DNA from: Oscillospiraceae bacterium
GTDB lineage: Bacteria; Bacillota; Clostridia; Saccharofermentanales; Saccharofermentanaceae
Assembly: GCA_902776845.1 (NCBI GenBank)
Contig: CACYRM010000006.1
Coordinates: 1-38,710, forward strand
Length of the DNA: 38,710 bases
Direction: 5' to 3'
In this document: positions 1 to 6,446 of the stretch, piece by piece
Layout: the number at the start of each line of letters is the position of its first letter
Numbering within the stretch: the first letter of the stretch is position 1
Position numbers and translations under genes: made by a program
The notes under the pieces: generated by a model
What the model was told of the DNA's origin: nothing
The model's input: the letters and a program-made list of their open reading frames with translations, nothing else
The model's database searches: none

Positions 1-569
1 GTCTCAAGAGGGATCAGTATCTCGGTGAACACCTCGGTATCGGGCTTCCAGCGCTGGATAGTACCGGTCCTGTTGAATCTGTAAGGTGACTGGATAAGCT
101 GTGTGACAGGCTCGCCCTTCTTAAATGACATCTCATACTTTGTATGATCCCTGAATACGGTTACCTCGAAAAACTCCGAAGCATACTGTGTTGCGCACGC
201 GCCCAGTCCGTTGAGACCCAGCGAAAATTCATAATCGCCGGATGCGTTATTGTTGTATTTACCGCCCGCATAGAGCTCGCAATATACAAGCTCCCAGTTG
301 AACCTTCCCTCTTTGGTATTGAAATCCATGGGGATACCGCGGCCAAAGTCCTCAACTTCAATAGTACCGTCGGCAAATCTGGTGATGATTATCTTGTCGC
401 CGTGGCCTTCCCTGGCCTCGTCTATGGAATTAGATAAGATCTCGAAGAACGAATGGATGCATCCTTCAAGATTATCAGAACCGAATATAACGGCAGGACG
501 AAGTCTGACCCTGTCCGCTCCCTTGAGCATCGAAATACTCTCATTGCCGTAATCCTTCTTTCCCGGCAT
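1..569 (-). CDS. Type IIA DNA topoisomerase B subunit (GyrB/ParE family), N-terminal part only
   Basis: The first 189 codons of a GHKL-ATPase topoisomerase subunit; the gene continues past the left edge. It would supply ATP for strand passage together with a GyrA/ParC-type partner. Visible landmarks are the ATP/Mg Asn motif EILSNSIDEA near residue 45, DFGRGIPMD near residue 75, and GLNGLG near residue 118, where most family members have GLHGVG. The ATG at 569 is preceded by AAGGAG at a good distance. The start MPGKKDYGNESI is shorter than in housekeeping GyrB. The changed GLHGVG loop hints at the divergent second topoisomerase found in many Clostridia rather than the main gyrase, but the fragment cannot settle GyrB against ParE. 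An extended -10 promoter lies just upstream. Confidence 0.85.
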   Translation of the reverse strand, partial: MPGKKDYGNESISMLKGADRVRLRPAVIFGSDNLEGCIHSFFEILSNSIDEAREGHGDKIIITRFADGTIEVEDFGRGIPMDFNTKEGRFNWELVYCELYAGGKYNNNASGDYEFSLGLNGLGACATQYASEFFEVTVFRDHTKYEMSFKKGEPVTQLIQSPYRFNRTGTIQRWKPDTEVFTEILIPLE

Positions 570-616
570 ATTCCAAACAACTCCTTAATAATAATAAAAT
601 AATGTATGACTTTTCG

Positions 617-647
617 ATTATAACACAAAGAATTTAATATCCTTCAA
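617..647 (-). promoter_or_regulatory. Promoter of the topoisomerase gene
   Basis: On the minus strand the -10 is TATAAT (622-617) with an upstream TGT, giving the extended form TGTTATAAT. A weak -35 TTGAAG (647-642) lies at a long 19-base spacing. The transcript would start about 40 bases before the ATG at 569. Confidence 0.55.
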
Positions 648-695
648 GCCCGGACGGGGTATGACAAAAGTTGTCCTCAAAACGGGATAAAAAAC

Positions 696-731
696 AAAAA
701 AAGGGCATCCCGTTACGAGATATCCCTTTTT
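696..731 (-). terminator. Rho-independent terminator after tRNA-Arg
   Basis: Read on the minus strand, GGG plus ATCTCG pairs with CGGGAT plus CCC around a TAA loop, with a small internal bulge, and is followed by seven T residues. It starts right after the CCA end of tRNA-Arg and ends the tRNA transcript. Confidence 0.75.
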
Positions 732-807
732 GGTGAGCCATGGGGGACTCGAACCTCCGGCCCACAGCTTAGAAGGCTGTTGCTCTATCCAGCTGAGCTA
801 ATGACCC
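731..807 (-). tRNA. tRNA-Arg (anticodon UCU)
   Basis: A 77-base cloverleaf with encoded CCA. The acceptor stem GGGTCAT pairs with ATGGCTC, using G-U pairs. The anticodon stem ACAGC/GCTGT frames the loop CTTCTAA, so the anticodon is TCT and it reads AGA/AGG. The T arm GGAGG-TTCGAGT-CCCCC has one A-C mismatch. Its 5' end touches the CCA of the upstream tRNA-Gly relic with no spacer, so maturation must separate the two by a cut exactly at the junction. Confidence 0.92.
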
Positions 808-863
808 TGGAGCGAGTGATGGGAATCGAGAAGGCTGAAGTTCTACCATTGAACTACACTCGC
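808..863 (-). pseudogene. tRNA-Gly with an internal deletion (would-be anticodon UCC)
   Basis: The ends match a bacterial tRNA-Gly: acceptor GCGAGTG pairs with CACTCGC, followed by TCCA, and the D arm TAGTTCAATGGTAGAAC is intact. The 5' anticodon strand CAGC and loop start CTTC run straight into TCGATTCCC of the T loop. The 3' anticodon strand, variable loop and 5' T-stem strand are missing. The element is 56 bases against about 74 normally, so about 18 bases are gone. It cannot fold as a cloverleaf and should be non-functional unless the gap is a sequencing or assembly error. It sits first in a transcript with tRNA-Arg, under a good promoter. Confidence 0.85.
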
Positions 864-867
864 GTAT

Positions 868-887
868 GGCACTTTTTGCTAAGTGCC
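868..887 (-). other. Hairpin in the tRNA leader
   Basis: A perfect 7-base stem GGCACTT/AAGTGCC encloses a six-base loop, between the tRNA promoter and the tRNA-Gly relic. It may help leader processing; no T tract follows, so it is not a terminator. Confidence 0.4.
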
Positions 888-892
888 TATGT

Positions 893-921
893 ATATTACA
901 CTAAGGTTTGAAAATAATCAA
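893..921 (-). promoter_or_regulatory. Promoter of the tRNA-Gly/tRNA-Arg unit
   Basis: On the minus strand TTGATT (921-916) and TAATAT (898-893) are separated by 17 bases, and transcription would start about 23 bases before the tRNA-Gly relic. A perfect 14-base palindrome CTGATAATTATCAG (922-935) overlaps the stop of the upstream SH3b gene; it lacks a T tract, so read-through into the tRNA unit is possible. Confidence 0.6.
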
Positions 922-931
922 CTGATAATTA

Positions 932-1360
932 TCAGTCAGGCATAGTTCCTGTAAGATATGTCTCAGAAACATAGAATCCGTCCTGAGTCTTATACCATCC
1001 GCCGCTTGCTTTGGCAACACAGACTATAGCCTGTCCCCTTGTCAGTGTTCCGACCTTCTCGTAACCGACACCGGGACCTTTCCTGACATTGAGGAACTCG
1101 CCCTTTGATACTTTTGCGTAATAAGTGGCAGGAGTCTCAAGGTTTGTCTCTGTCCAGCTTATCTCTTCGTCATTTGTAAGCGGACCCGAATATTCAGGAA
1201 GTGTTGTTGTAGGGATCGTCGTGGTGGTGGTAGTTGTCTGTTCAGTTGTTTCAAGAGTTGTTTCCGTAGGCTGTGTCTTCTTGCACGCAACAATTCCAAG
1301 CGCCATAACGCCTGTCAGCATTGATGCAATAAGTACGGTAGTAAATCTCTTTCTGTTCAC
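932..1360 (-). CDS. Lipoprotein with a C-terminal bacterial SH3 domain
   Basis: A 142-residue exported protein. The N-terminus has a basic n-region, a hydrophobic core and a Cys after GIVA that fits lipid modification. A Thr/Glu-rich stretch of about 35 residues, typical of a wall-spanning linker, leads to an SH3b domain (about residues 80-138) with the hallmark LNVRKGPGVGYEKVGTL and a closing GGWYKT. SH3b domains usually bind peptidoglycan or cell-wall peptides. The GTG at 1360 is chosen because GGAGGTGAT stands eight bases before it; a longer reading up to 1402 would put that site inside the gene. No enzyme domain is present, so it is probably a wall-binding or sensory lipoprotein. Confidence 0.85.
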   Translation of the reverse strand: MNRKRFTTVLIASMLTGVMALGIVACKKTQPTETTLETTEQTTTTTTTIPTTTLPEYSGPLTNDEEISWTETNLETPATYYAKVSKGEFLNVRKGPGVGYEKVGTLTRGQAIVCVAKASGGWYKTQDGFYVSETYLTGTMPD

Positions 1361-1482
1361 AATTATCACCTCCGCATAATCGTATAGTTTATTATTACAC
1401 ACTTTACAAATAAATTTATAGATTTTTTGTTACAAGTTAGGGCAAATTTAAGTTTCGGGCAAAATAATGCCTGAAAAAAGCG

Positions 1483-2076
1483 TCACATATCATCTTCAAG
1501 AATATAGAAAGCTTCATGATCCCTGTATTTTCCGTTGATGTGCATATAAGACTTTCTCATTCCCTCATAATGGAATCCGAGCCGTTTGACCAGGTTAATG
1601 GAAGGTTCGTTTTCGGGAAGTATGAAAGCTTCTATCCTGTGCATCTTATATTCGTCGAAAACAAACGCCATCGCACCTTTGAGCGCCTCTGTCATATAAC
1701 CCCTGCCGGTATGATCCTTGTCCAGATGATATCCGCAGGCGCATGACATCATGCCTCCGAACGCGAAATTGAAAAAGGATACTCTTCCTATGACCTGCTC
1801 ATTACCTTTCAGGGAGATCCAAAGAGGGACCAGCGTCCCGTCAAGAAATGACTCGCAGTCGTATATCAGGTATTTTTTCTGGGTCGGCACAGTAAAATAG
1901 TCATCCGTATGAGTCTGCGAGAACTGTCTGTGGAACTCACGGTTTTCAAGGAAATACTCTGTTATCCTCGAAGCCTCGCTTTTACGCAGAACCGCAAGTC
2001 TCAGATTTTCAGTCTCCAGCGCGAGCATCTCATATCTTGCTCTTTTCGCCGCAATACTGTAACCGGATCTCGACAT
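1483..2076 (-). CDS. GNAT-family N-acetyltransferase, RimJ/RimL type
   Basis: About 197 residues. The GNAT core is clear: a first strand LETENLRLAVL near residue 20, the acetyl-CoA loop DHTGRGYMTEAL near residue 125, and the terminal NLVKRLGFHYEG with a C-terminal EAFYIL, as in ribosomal-protein and small-molecule acetyltransferases of the RimJ/RimL group. The substrate cannot be read from sequence. The ATG at 2076 lies 20 bases after the stop of the GH5-like gene, so the two are probably cotranscribed. A TTG six bases upstream (2082) and an internal ATG about 16 codons in, nearer the usual start of the fold, are alternatives; none has a strong ribosome site. Confidence 0.85.
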   Translation of the reverse strand: MSRSGYSIAAKRARYEMLALETENLRLAVLRKSEASRITEYFLENREFHRQFSQTHTDDYFTVPTQKKYLIYDCESFLDGTLVPLWISLKGNEQVIGRVSFFNFAFGGMMSCACGYHLDKDHTGRGYMTEALKGAMAFVFDEYKMHRIEAFILPENEPSINLVKRLGFHYEGMRKSYMHINGKYRDHEAFYILEDDM

Positions 2077-2096
2077 CAGCAAAGGATCAATACCTG

Positions 2097-3344
2097 TTAT
2101 TCATCATCGTCATCAGTCTCCTCACCGGTTTCCGTATCATCCGCTTCTGCGGGAACCTTGAGAAACTGTTCTCTTGTATAGAGTCCCGATCTCGAGATAA
2201 GACCGTCAGGCCAGTGTCCTGCGGCTTTCTGCTCGAAAGTATAGTCCGTAGAATTCATCAGCAGCGCATTCGTGTCGTTGCCGTTATCACTGCCGATCGC
2301 GTAATTGCACCATGAGATATCATTCTCATCCATGAAAGCTGCCCACACATCACTCTCGGACGTGAATATACCGCCTTTAAGATCAGTTGTGCAGTAACTC
2401 CATTCGGTTATAAAAACACAGGCATCGTTATCAAGAGCCTCACTGATCCGGTCTCTCTGCTCCTGTTTGTTTGTTCCCGAGAACAAACGGCATCCGTAAC
2501 AGATATTGTCGTAATCGAGCATGGAATCAGAAGCAACGTCTACACCGAGTCCGTTCTCCGGCGCACCGACGATAAAAATGCATTCAGGACTGTTTTCCCT
2601 TACAGCCTCGATAACTGCGGAAGCAAATGGCTTAATGCCGTCTTCCCATTCATCGAAATCATCCTCATCCTCATCATCGTCATCGTCGTCATCAACATCT
2701 TCTGCCGGGAGAGCATAATTATTGATCTCATAGATGATATTATCCGATTCAGAATAGATCGTGGACAGTCGCTTAAAGAAATCCACAGCCAAATCCTGAT
2801 TATCATCGGAACCATCAGTGTACAGAACATCCCAGTCAACAATAACGTAAATGCCCTGCTCAATGCACAGATCACAGATCTTGCAGACCGAATCAAAATA
2901 AGCTTCAGGATTATCCATATAACCCTTGCTGTCCTCATCACCGGTTACCGCGATCCTCAGGACATCACAGCCCCAATCCTCAGCCAGAGTCTTTACGATC
3001 TCCGCAGTAAAGAAGTCACTGCTTTCATCGATTCCGAAAGAGCTTATACCCTTAAGAACAATGGTCTCATCCTCACTGTTGACTATCTTTGTTCCGTCAA
3101 TCTTAAGACGGCCGTTATTTTCCACGATGCTTTCAGTAATGACCGCTGTACTGGTAGGTTCCGGTTCTTCCGTTGCAAAAGTCTCTTCTGTAACTTCAGT
3201 CTCTACTGTTACTTCGGTCTCTTCAGTTTCCGAAGCAGTTGTAATTGACGGTAACGTCTCAGGTCCCAGATTAGTCGAACAGGAGCTGAGCAAAAAAGCC
3301 CCCGCAAGCCCTAAAACAGTTAATCCGCGCAGTTTTCCATCCAT
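2097..3344 (-). CDS. GH5_2-like lipoprotein, catalytically degenerate, with an acidic loop
   Basis: A 415-residue lipoprotein: signal peptide with lipobox LLSSC, a Thr/Glu-rich linker (about residues 25-75), then a full GH5 subfamily 2 cellulase-like barrel. Fold landmarks are KGISSFGI, DWGCDVLRIAV, GIYVIVDW, DNIIYEI, IKPFASAVIEAVR, FIVGAP, FITEW and DISWCNY. By eye against GH5_2 endoglucanases, the nucleophile Glu (ITEW) is kept, but the proton donor in the usual NEP motif is Tyr (INNYALP, about residue 208). The conserved His in SSHG is Phe, the one in DWH is Asp, and the one in HFY is Arg. Right after the lost proton donor comes a run of about 15 Asp/Glu residues. It is probably a binding or structural protein, not a cellulase. 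The ATG at 3344 has AGGA eight bases upstream; the in-frame extension to 3368 is less likely. Confidence 0.85.
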   Translation of the reverse strand: MDGKLRGLTVLGLAGAFLLSSCSTNLGPETLPSITTASETEETEVTVETEVTEETFATEEPEPTSTAVITESIVENNGRLKIDGTKIVNSEDETIVLKGISSFGIDESSDFFTAEIVKTLAEDWGCDVLRIAVTGDEDSKGYMDNPEAYFDSVCKICDLCIEQGIYVIVDWDVLYTDGSDDNQDLAVDFFKRLSTIYSESDNIIYEINNYALPAEDVDDDDDDDEDEDDFDEWEDGIKPFASAVIEAVRENSPECIFIVGAPENGLGVDVASDSMLDYDNICYGCRLFSGTNKQEQRDRISEALDNDACVFITEWSYCTTDLKGGIFTSESDVWAAFMDENDISWCNYAIGSDNGNDTNALLMNSTDYTFEQKAAGHWPDGLISRSGLYTREQFLKVPAEADDTETGEETDDDDE

Positions 3345-3451
3345 CTTGATTATCCTCACAAAATTCAACCAAATTAATAAAAAATCAATTCATTTTTTTC
3401 ATCTTTAAATGTATAATCGAAAGTATTATAGAGCATAATATATCAAAAACT

Positions 3452-3492
3452 AACATCGGTTTAGGATTTTTTGGTGATACTGATGTTTTTTT
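3452..3492 (+). other. Hairpin with a T tract between divergent genes
   Basis: AACATCGGT (3452-3460) pairs with ACTGATGTT (3479-3487), allowing one G-U, and is followed by seven T residues. It looks like a plus-strand terminator, yet no plus-strand gene precedes it; downstream lie a TATAAT (3506-3511) and the HEAT gene. It may block stray transcription or act in the leader of the minus-strand gene. Confidence 0.4.
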
Positions 3493-3548
3493 GCTTAATT
3501 TAATCTATAATATTGTTAAGTATTAACGATATCAGGAGTCTATAGGCT

Positions 3549-3890
3549 ATGGGACGTACAGATGCTTTAAAAGATAAGATCCTGAAGCTCGGAGCTAAAC
3601 AGAAACTTAGCGCTTTGCTCAAGTACGCTGACAACCCCGAAGATGACGTTCGCATGACCGTTGCCATGGCTATGGGAATGATCCCCAATTATGAGTCCGG
3701 AATGGCCCTGATCCCTCTTTTGCGTGATTCTTCTCCTATGGTAAGAGCCTCTGCGGCTACTGCTGCGGCTGAGATCCATGCAAAGCATTGCGAGGAGTAC
3801 GTTAAGAAGCTTGCATTCGCAGACTCAGACCCTAATGTAAGACAGGTCGCTAAAGCAGCTTTCGACAAACTCAAAGACAGCGTTGTCTGA
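3549..3890 (+). CDS. Small HEAT-repeat protein
   Basis: A 113-residue soluble protein. Two to three helical hairpins carry the HEAT signature of a Pro/Asp turn followed by VR: NPEDDVRMTVAMAMG (about residues 28-42), SSPMVRASAATAAAE (60-75) and SDPNVRQVAKAAFDKL (92-108). Such repeats form a curved solenoid that binds proteins or nucleic acids; no catalytic motif is present and no partner is evident. The start has AGGAG ten bases upstream, and a TATAAT (3506-3511) could be its -10. It is a single-gene unit closed by a terminator. Function unknown. Confidence 0.8.
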   Translation: MGRTDALKDKILKLGAKQKLSALLKYADNPEDDVRMTVAMAMGMIPNYESGMALIPLLRDSSPMVRASAATAAAEIHAKHCEEYVKKLAFADSDPNVRQVAKAAFDKLKDSVV

Positions 3891-3916
3891 TCAGGCAAAT
3901 CAACACAGATAAATAC

Positions 3917-3952
3917 CGGGGTATCTCAGTTTTTATGAGGTACCCCGTTTGC
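3917..3952 (+). terminator. Terminator after the HEAT-repeat gene
   Basis: CGGGGTA plus CTCA pairs with TGAG plus TACCCCG around a short T-rich loop, followed by TTT. The stem is nearly the same as that of the terminator at 22460-22494. Confidence 0.75.
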
Positions 3953-4120
3953 TTCATTTCCAATAATTTTCCTGAAAACCGTATTTCAGGCAACCGTTTT
4001 CGTAATATCGCAGTTTTTTGCTTAAATTGTTACCTAAATCCTTCAAGCCTGGAAATATGTAGGAAATTTGAGGTTTGCACACACTAGCACACATAAGATT
4101 GCAGCCGTTTTCATTAACTA

Positions 4121-4150
4121 AAAGAGGATGTCGGTTAAGACATCCTCTGA
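4121..4150 (-). terminator. Terminator of the 8950-to-4172 gene run
   Basis: A perfect 10-base stem AGAGGATGTC/GACATCCTCT with a six-base loop, then TTTTAG on the minus strand. Between the HEAT terminator and this hairpin (3953-4120) I see only AT-rich sequence with no gene. Confidence 0.8.
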
Positions 4151-4171
4151 AAGCAGATCATAAATCAAGCT

Positions 4172-4834
4172 TTACTCCTCGATAGGAACGATATTCTCCG
4201 CATCCTTGAAGATATGCTTTTCAGGAATAACACCCCTGACTCTTGAGAGCGGATAAACGCGGCATCCTCTTCCGATAACAGTACCCGGATTAAGCACGCT
4301 CTGGCATCCTACCTCAACATTGTCACCCACGATCGCGGCGAACTTCTTAAGACCGGTCTCGATAACCTCGTCTCCGTTCTTAACACATACAAGTGTCTTG
4401 TCAGACTTAACGTTCGATGTGATAGCTCCTGCGCCGAGATGTGACTTGAATCCGAGAATGGAATCGCCTACATAATTGTAGTGAGGAACCTGTACGTTGT
4501 CGCTGATGATAACGTTCTTAAGCTCCGTGGAATTACCGATAACGCACTTGCTTCCGATGAGAGCGCTGCCTCTGATGAATGCGCACTGACGGACTTCGGT
4601 CTCAGGTCCGATTATGCAGGGACCGGCAATATATGCAGAATCAAAGACCTTGGCGCTTTTAGCGATCCAGATGCCTTCCCCTTTATTCTCATAAACTTCG
4701 GGATCAAGCGTGGGACCAAGCTGAAGGATAAATTCCTTTATAAGCGGCAATGCCTCCCATGGATACTTCTTGTCTTCCAGAATGGGAGCTGCAAGGGTAT
4801 GCGTTAAATCGATAAGGTCTTTTGTTTCTAACAT
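4172..4834 (-). CDS. Left-handed beta-helix protein, GlmU C-terminal-like
   Basis: A 220-residue protein made mostly of hexapeptide repeats ([I/V]-G-x-x-x-x). They start near residue 60 (IWIAKSAKVF, YIAGPCIIG) and run through VIGNSTELKNVIIS, YVGDSILG, GAGAITSNVK, AAIVGDNVEVG and SVLNPGTVIG. This matches the acetyltransferase half of sugar-nucleotide pyrophosphorylases (GlmU C-terminal or Glc-1-P thymidylyltransferase-like), but no nucleotidyltransferase domain precedes it. The usual annotation is UDP-GlcNAc pyrophosphorylase-like; an acyltransferase or carrier role is equally possible. It lies 37 bases after the CdaA-CdaR fusion, where many Bacillota have glmM, so a link to UDP-GlcNAc supply fits. 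The start ATG at 4834 has AAAGGA upstream. Confidence 0.8.
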   Translation of the reverse strand: MLETKDLIDLTHTLAAPILEDKKYPWEALPLIKEFILQLGPTLDPEVYENKGEGIWIAKSAKVFDSAYIAGPCIIGPETEVRQCAFIRGSALIGSKCVIGNSTELKNVIISDNVQVPHYNYVGDSILGFKSHLGAGAITSNVKSDKTLVCVKNGDEVIETGLKKFAAIVGDNVEVGCQSVLNPGTVIGRGCRVYPLSRVRGVIPEKHIFKDAENIVPIEE

Positions 4835-4871
4835 TTCTTTTTCCTTTCTGCCCGGAGGCAATAAAAAAATT

Positions 4872-6362
4872 TCAGTTAACAGAATATACAGTTACAGATA
4901 TGGTCTCAGGCAGCTGCCTCTCGACACGGAAATAAACATTTCCGTCCTTGCTTGATATCGTGACCGGAAGCTCGACAACGCCTGAATCTCCTGCGGTAAG
5001 CTGCGAATAATCGATCTTGGCGATTATGTCGTCAGCTGTCATGGCATTCAGGGTTCCGGCACGTCCTACGATCTCAAGATCCACAGTCTTGATCGGATAG
5101 GATACATCCATATTCTCGGGAAGCTTTTCAGTCTGATCATATTGGATGGGAACCGTAATGGTTCTCGTTACAACAGGGTTGGTATTTATCTGGATATATA
5201 TCCAGAGTGACAGTGACAATAATATCGAGACTATAAGGAAAACGATCCTGGTGGCAGTACCGACACTCTTTGAATTGGAAGCCTGGTCAGCAGCCTTTGT
5301 CTTTATTGAGATAGGGACAGCAGTTTCACCCGCGATCTCCACCTGAGTCTCCGCGGTCACAGGGGCCGAAGAAGCGGATGACTTGCTCTTGGAGGCCTTC
5401 CCGACATCCTCCTGGGACAGCAGTTCCTTATCCTGCGCAGGTTTACCGTGGAACTTATCCAGGAATTTACCGATAAAGGTCTTCTGCTCTCCTCCGTATT
5501 CTTTAAGGCCTAACAGATATGAGAGGTTTGCCTCAAGTTCTCTGGTTGTTTTCATCTCGAAAAGTCTTCCGTTAACGGCTATGGAGGTCTTGCCTCTTTC
5601 CTCGGATACGACAACCGCGACTGTATCACCCATCTCGCTGGCTCCGACAGCTGCTCTGTGTCGGGTACCCGAACGTTCAAGAGAATGCATCGTTACAGAG
5701 AGCGGAACATGGCATCTCGCCGCGATTATCCTGCCGTCACGGATAAGAAGACCGCCGTCATGCATCGGCGAACCCTTGTAGAAAATACTCTGAAGTACAG
5801 AACTGGTGACTTCCGAATCGAATGTTACGACATTCTCCTGGGACAAAAGCTCATCCAGTCGTGTATGTCTCTCGATAAGGATCAAAGCGCCGGTATATGT
5901 TCTTGACATCTCTTTGCAGGCTAAGCTTATCTCCTTGATAAAAGAATTCAGTTCTTCCTTGGTCATGACCGATTCGCTGTGCCTGAAAGGACTTGTCGCA
6001 TTTGATGTTCTAAGGCCCACAGTCTCCAGGGCTCTTCTCAGCTCAGGCTGGAATAAAACAACGAACAGTATCGCGATGATATAAAGGAGTCTGTTGAAAA
6101 GGAACCCGACCATGTCAAGTCCGACCAAACCGCAGAATGCAACGAATACAAGGATCAGAACGATACCCTTGATAAGCTGCCATGCTCTCGTCTGCCTTAT
6201 AAACATAAGGACCGTATAGAACAGGAAAGTTACCATAACGATATCGATAGCGTATCTGACAAAATCCCAGACACTGCCAAAGAAGAGCGTGCCTTTATCA
6301 AGGCTGTTAAAAAGCTCTCCTATAAACTCAAATATCTGGCTGATGAAAGATGTGGTAGACAT
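4872..6362 (-). CDS. cdaA: CdaA diadenylate cyclase fused to a CdaR/YbbR domain
   Basis: A 496-residue membrane protein that should make cyclic di-AMP from two ATP. The N-terminal part is CdaA: three transmembrane helices (about residues 30-100), then a DisA_N cyclase domain with MHDGGLLI (about residue 200; the family usually has DGA) and the ATP-binding GTRHRAAVG (about residue 232). A Lys/Ser/Ala linker (about 315-365) leads to a fourth transmembrane helix and an extracellular YbbR-like domain (about 395-496). In most Bacillota CdaR is a separate downstream gene that regulates CdaA; here the regulator is in the same chain. The start at 6362 has AAGGA eight bases before. An extended -10 promoter lies between it and the M28-like gene, so it can be transcribed alone or by read-through. 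Confidence 0.9.
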   Translation of the reverse strand: MSTTSFISQIFEFIGELFNSLDKGTLFFGSVWDFVRYAIDIVMVTFLFYTVLMFIRQTRAWQLIKGIVLILVFVAFCGLVGLDMVGFLFNRLLYIIAILFVVLFQPELRRALETVGLRTSNATSPFRHSESVMTKEELNSFIKEISLACKEMSRTYTGALILIERHTRLDELLSQENVVTFDSEVTSSVLQSIFYKGSPMHDGGLLIRDGRIIAARCHVPLSVTMHSLERSGTRHRAAVGASEMGDTVAVVVSEERGKTSIAVNGRLFEMKTTRELEANLSYLLGLKEYGGEQKTFIGKFLDKFHGKPAQDKELLSQEDVGKASKSKSSASSAPVTAETQVEIAGETAVPISIKTKAADQASNSKSVGTATRIVFLIVSILLSLSLWIYIQINTNPVVTRTITVPIQYDQTEKLPENMDVSYPIKTVDLEIVGRAGTLNAMTADDIIAKIDYSQLTAGDSGVVELPVTISSKDGNVYFRVERQLPETISVTVYSVN

Positions 6363-6398
6363 CGTTAATGTCCTTCTTCTCTGACGCTTATCTTATTT

Positions 6399-6407
6399 AG
6401 TATAACA
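6399..6407 (-). promoter_or_regulatory. Extended -10 promoter of the cdaA fusion
   Basis: On the minus strand TGT precedes TATACT (6404-6399), the TGn extended -10 form. No consensus -35 stands at 16-18 bases; a TTGATT is about 14 bases upstream. The leader would be about 30 bases. Confidence 0.45.
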
Positions 6408-6446
6408 TAAGGAGAATAAATCAATGCTTAATTTTTGTAAGAAAGA

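Noticed and set aside
2600-2941. Minus-strand Met/Ile/Arg-rich frame
   Set aside because: It lies inside the GH5-like gene in another frame, over the Asp/Glu codon run.
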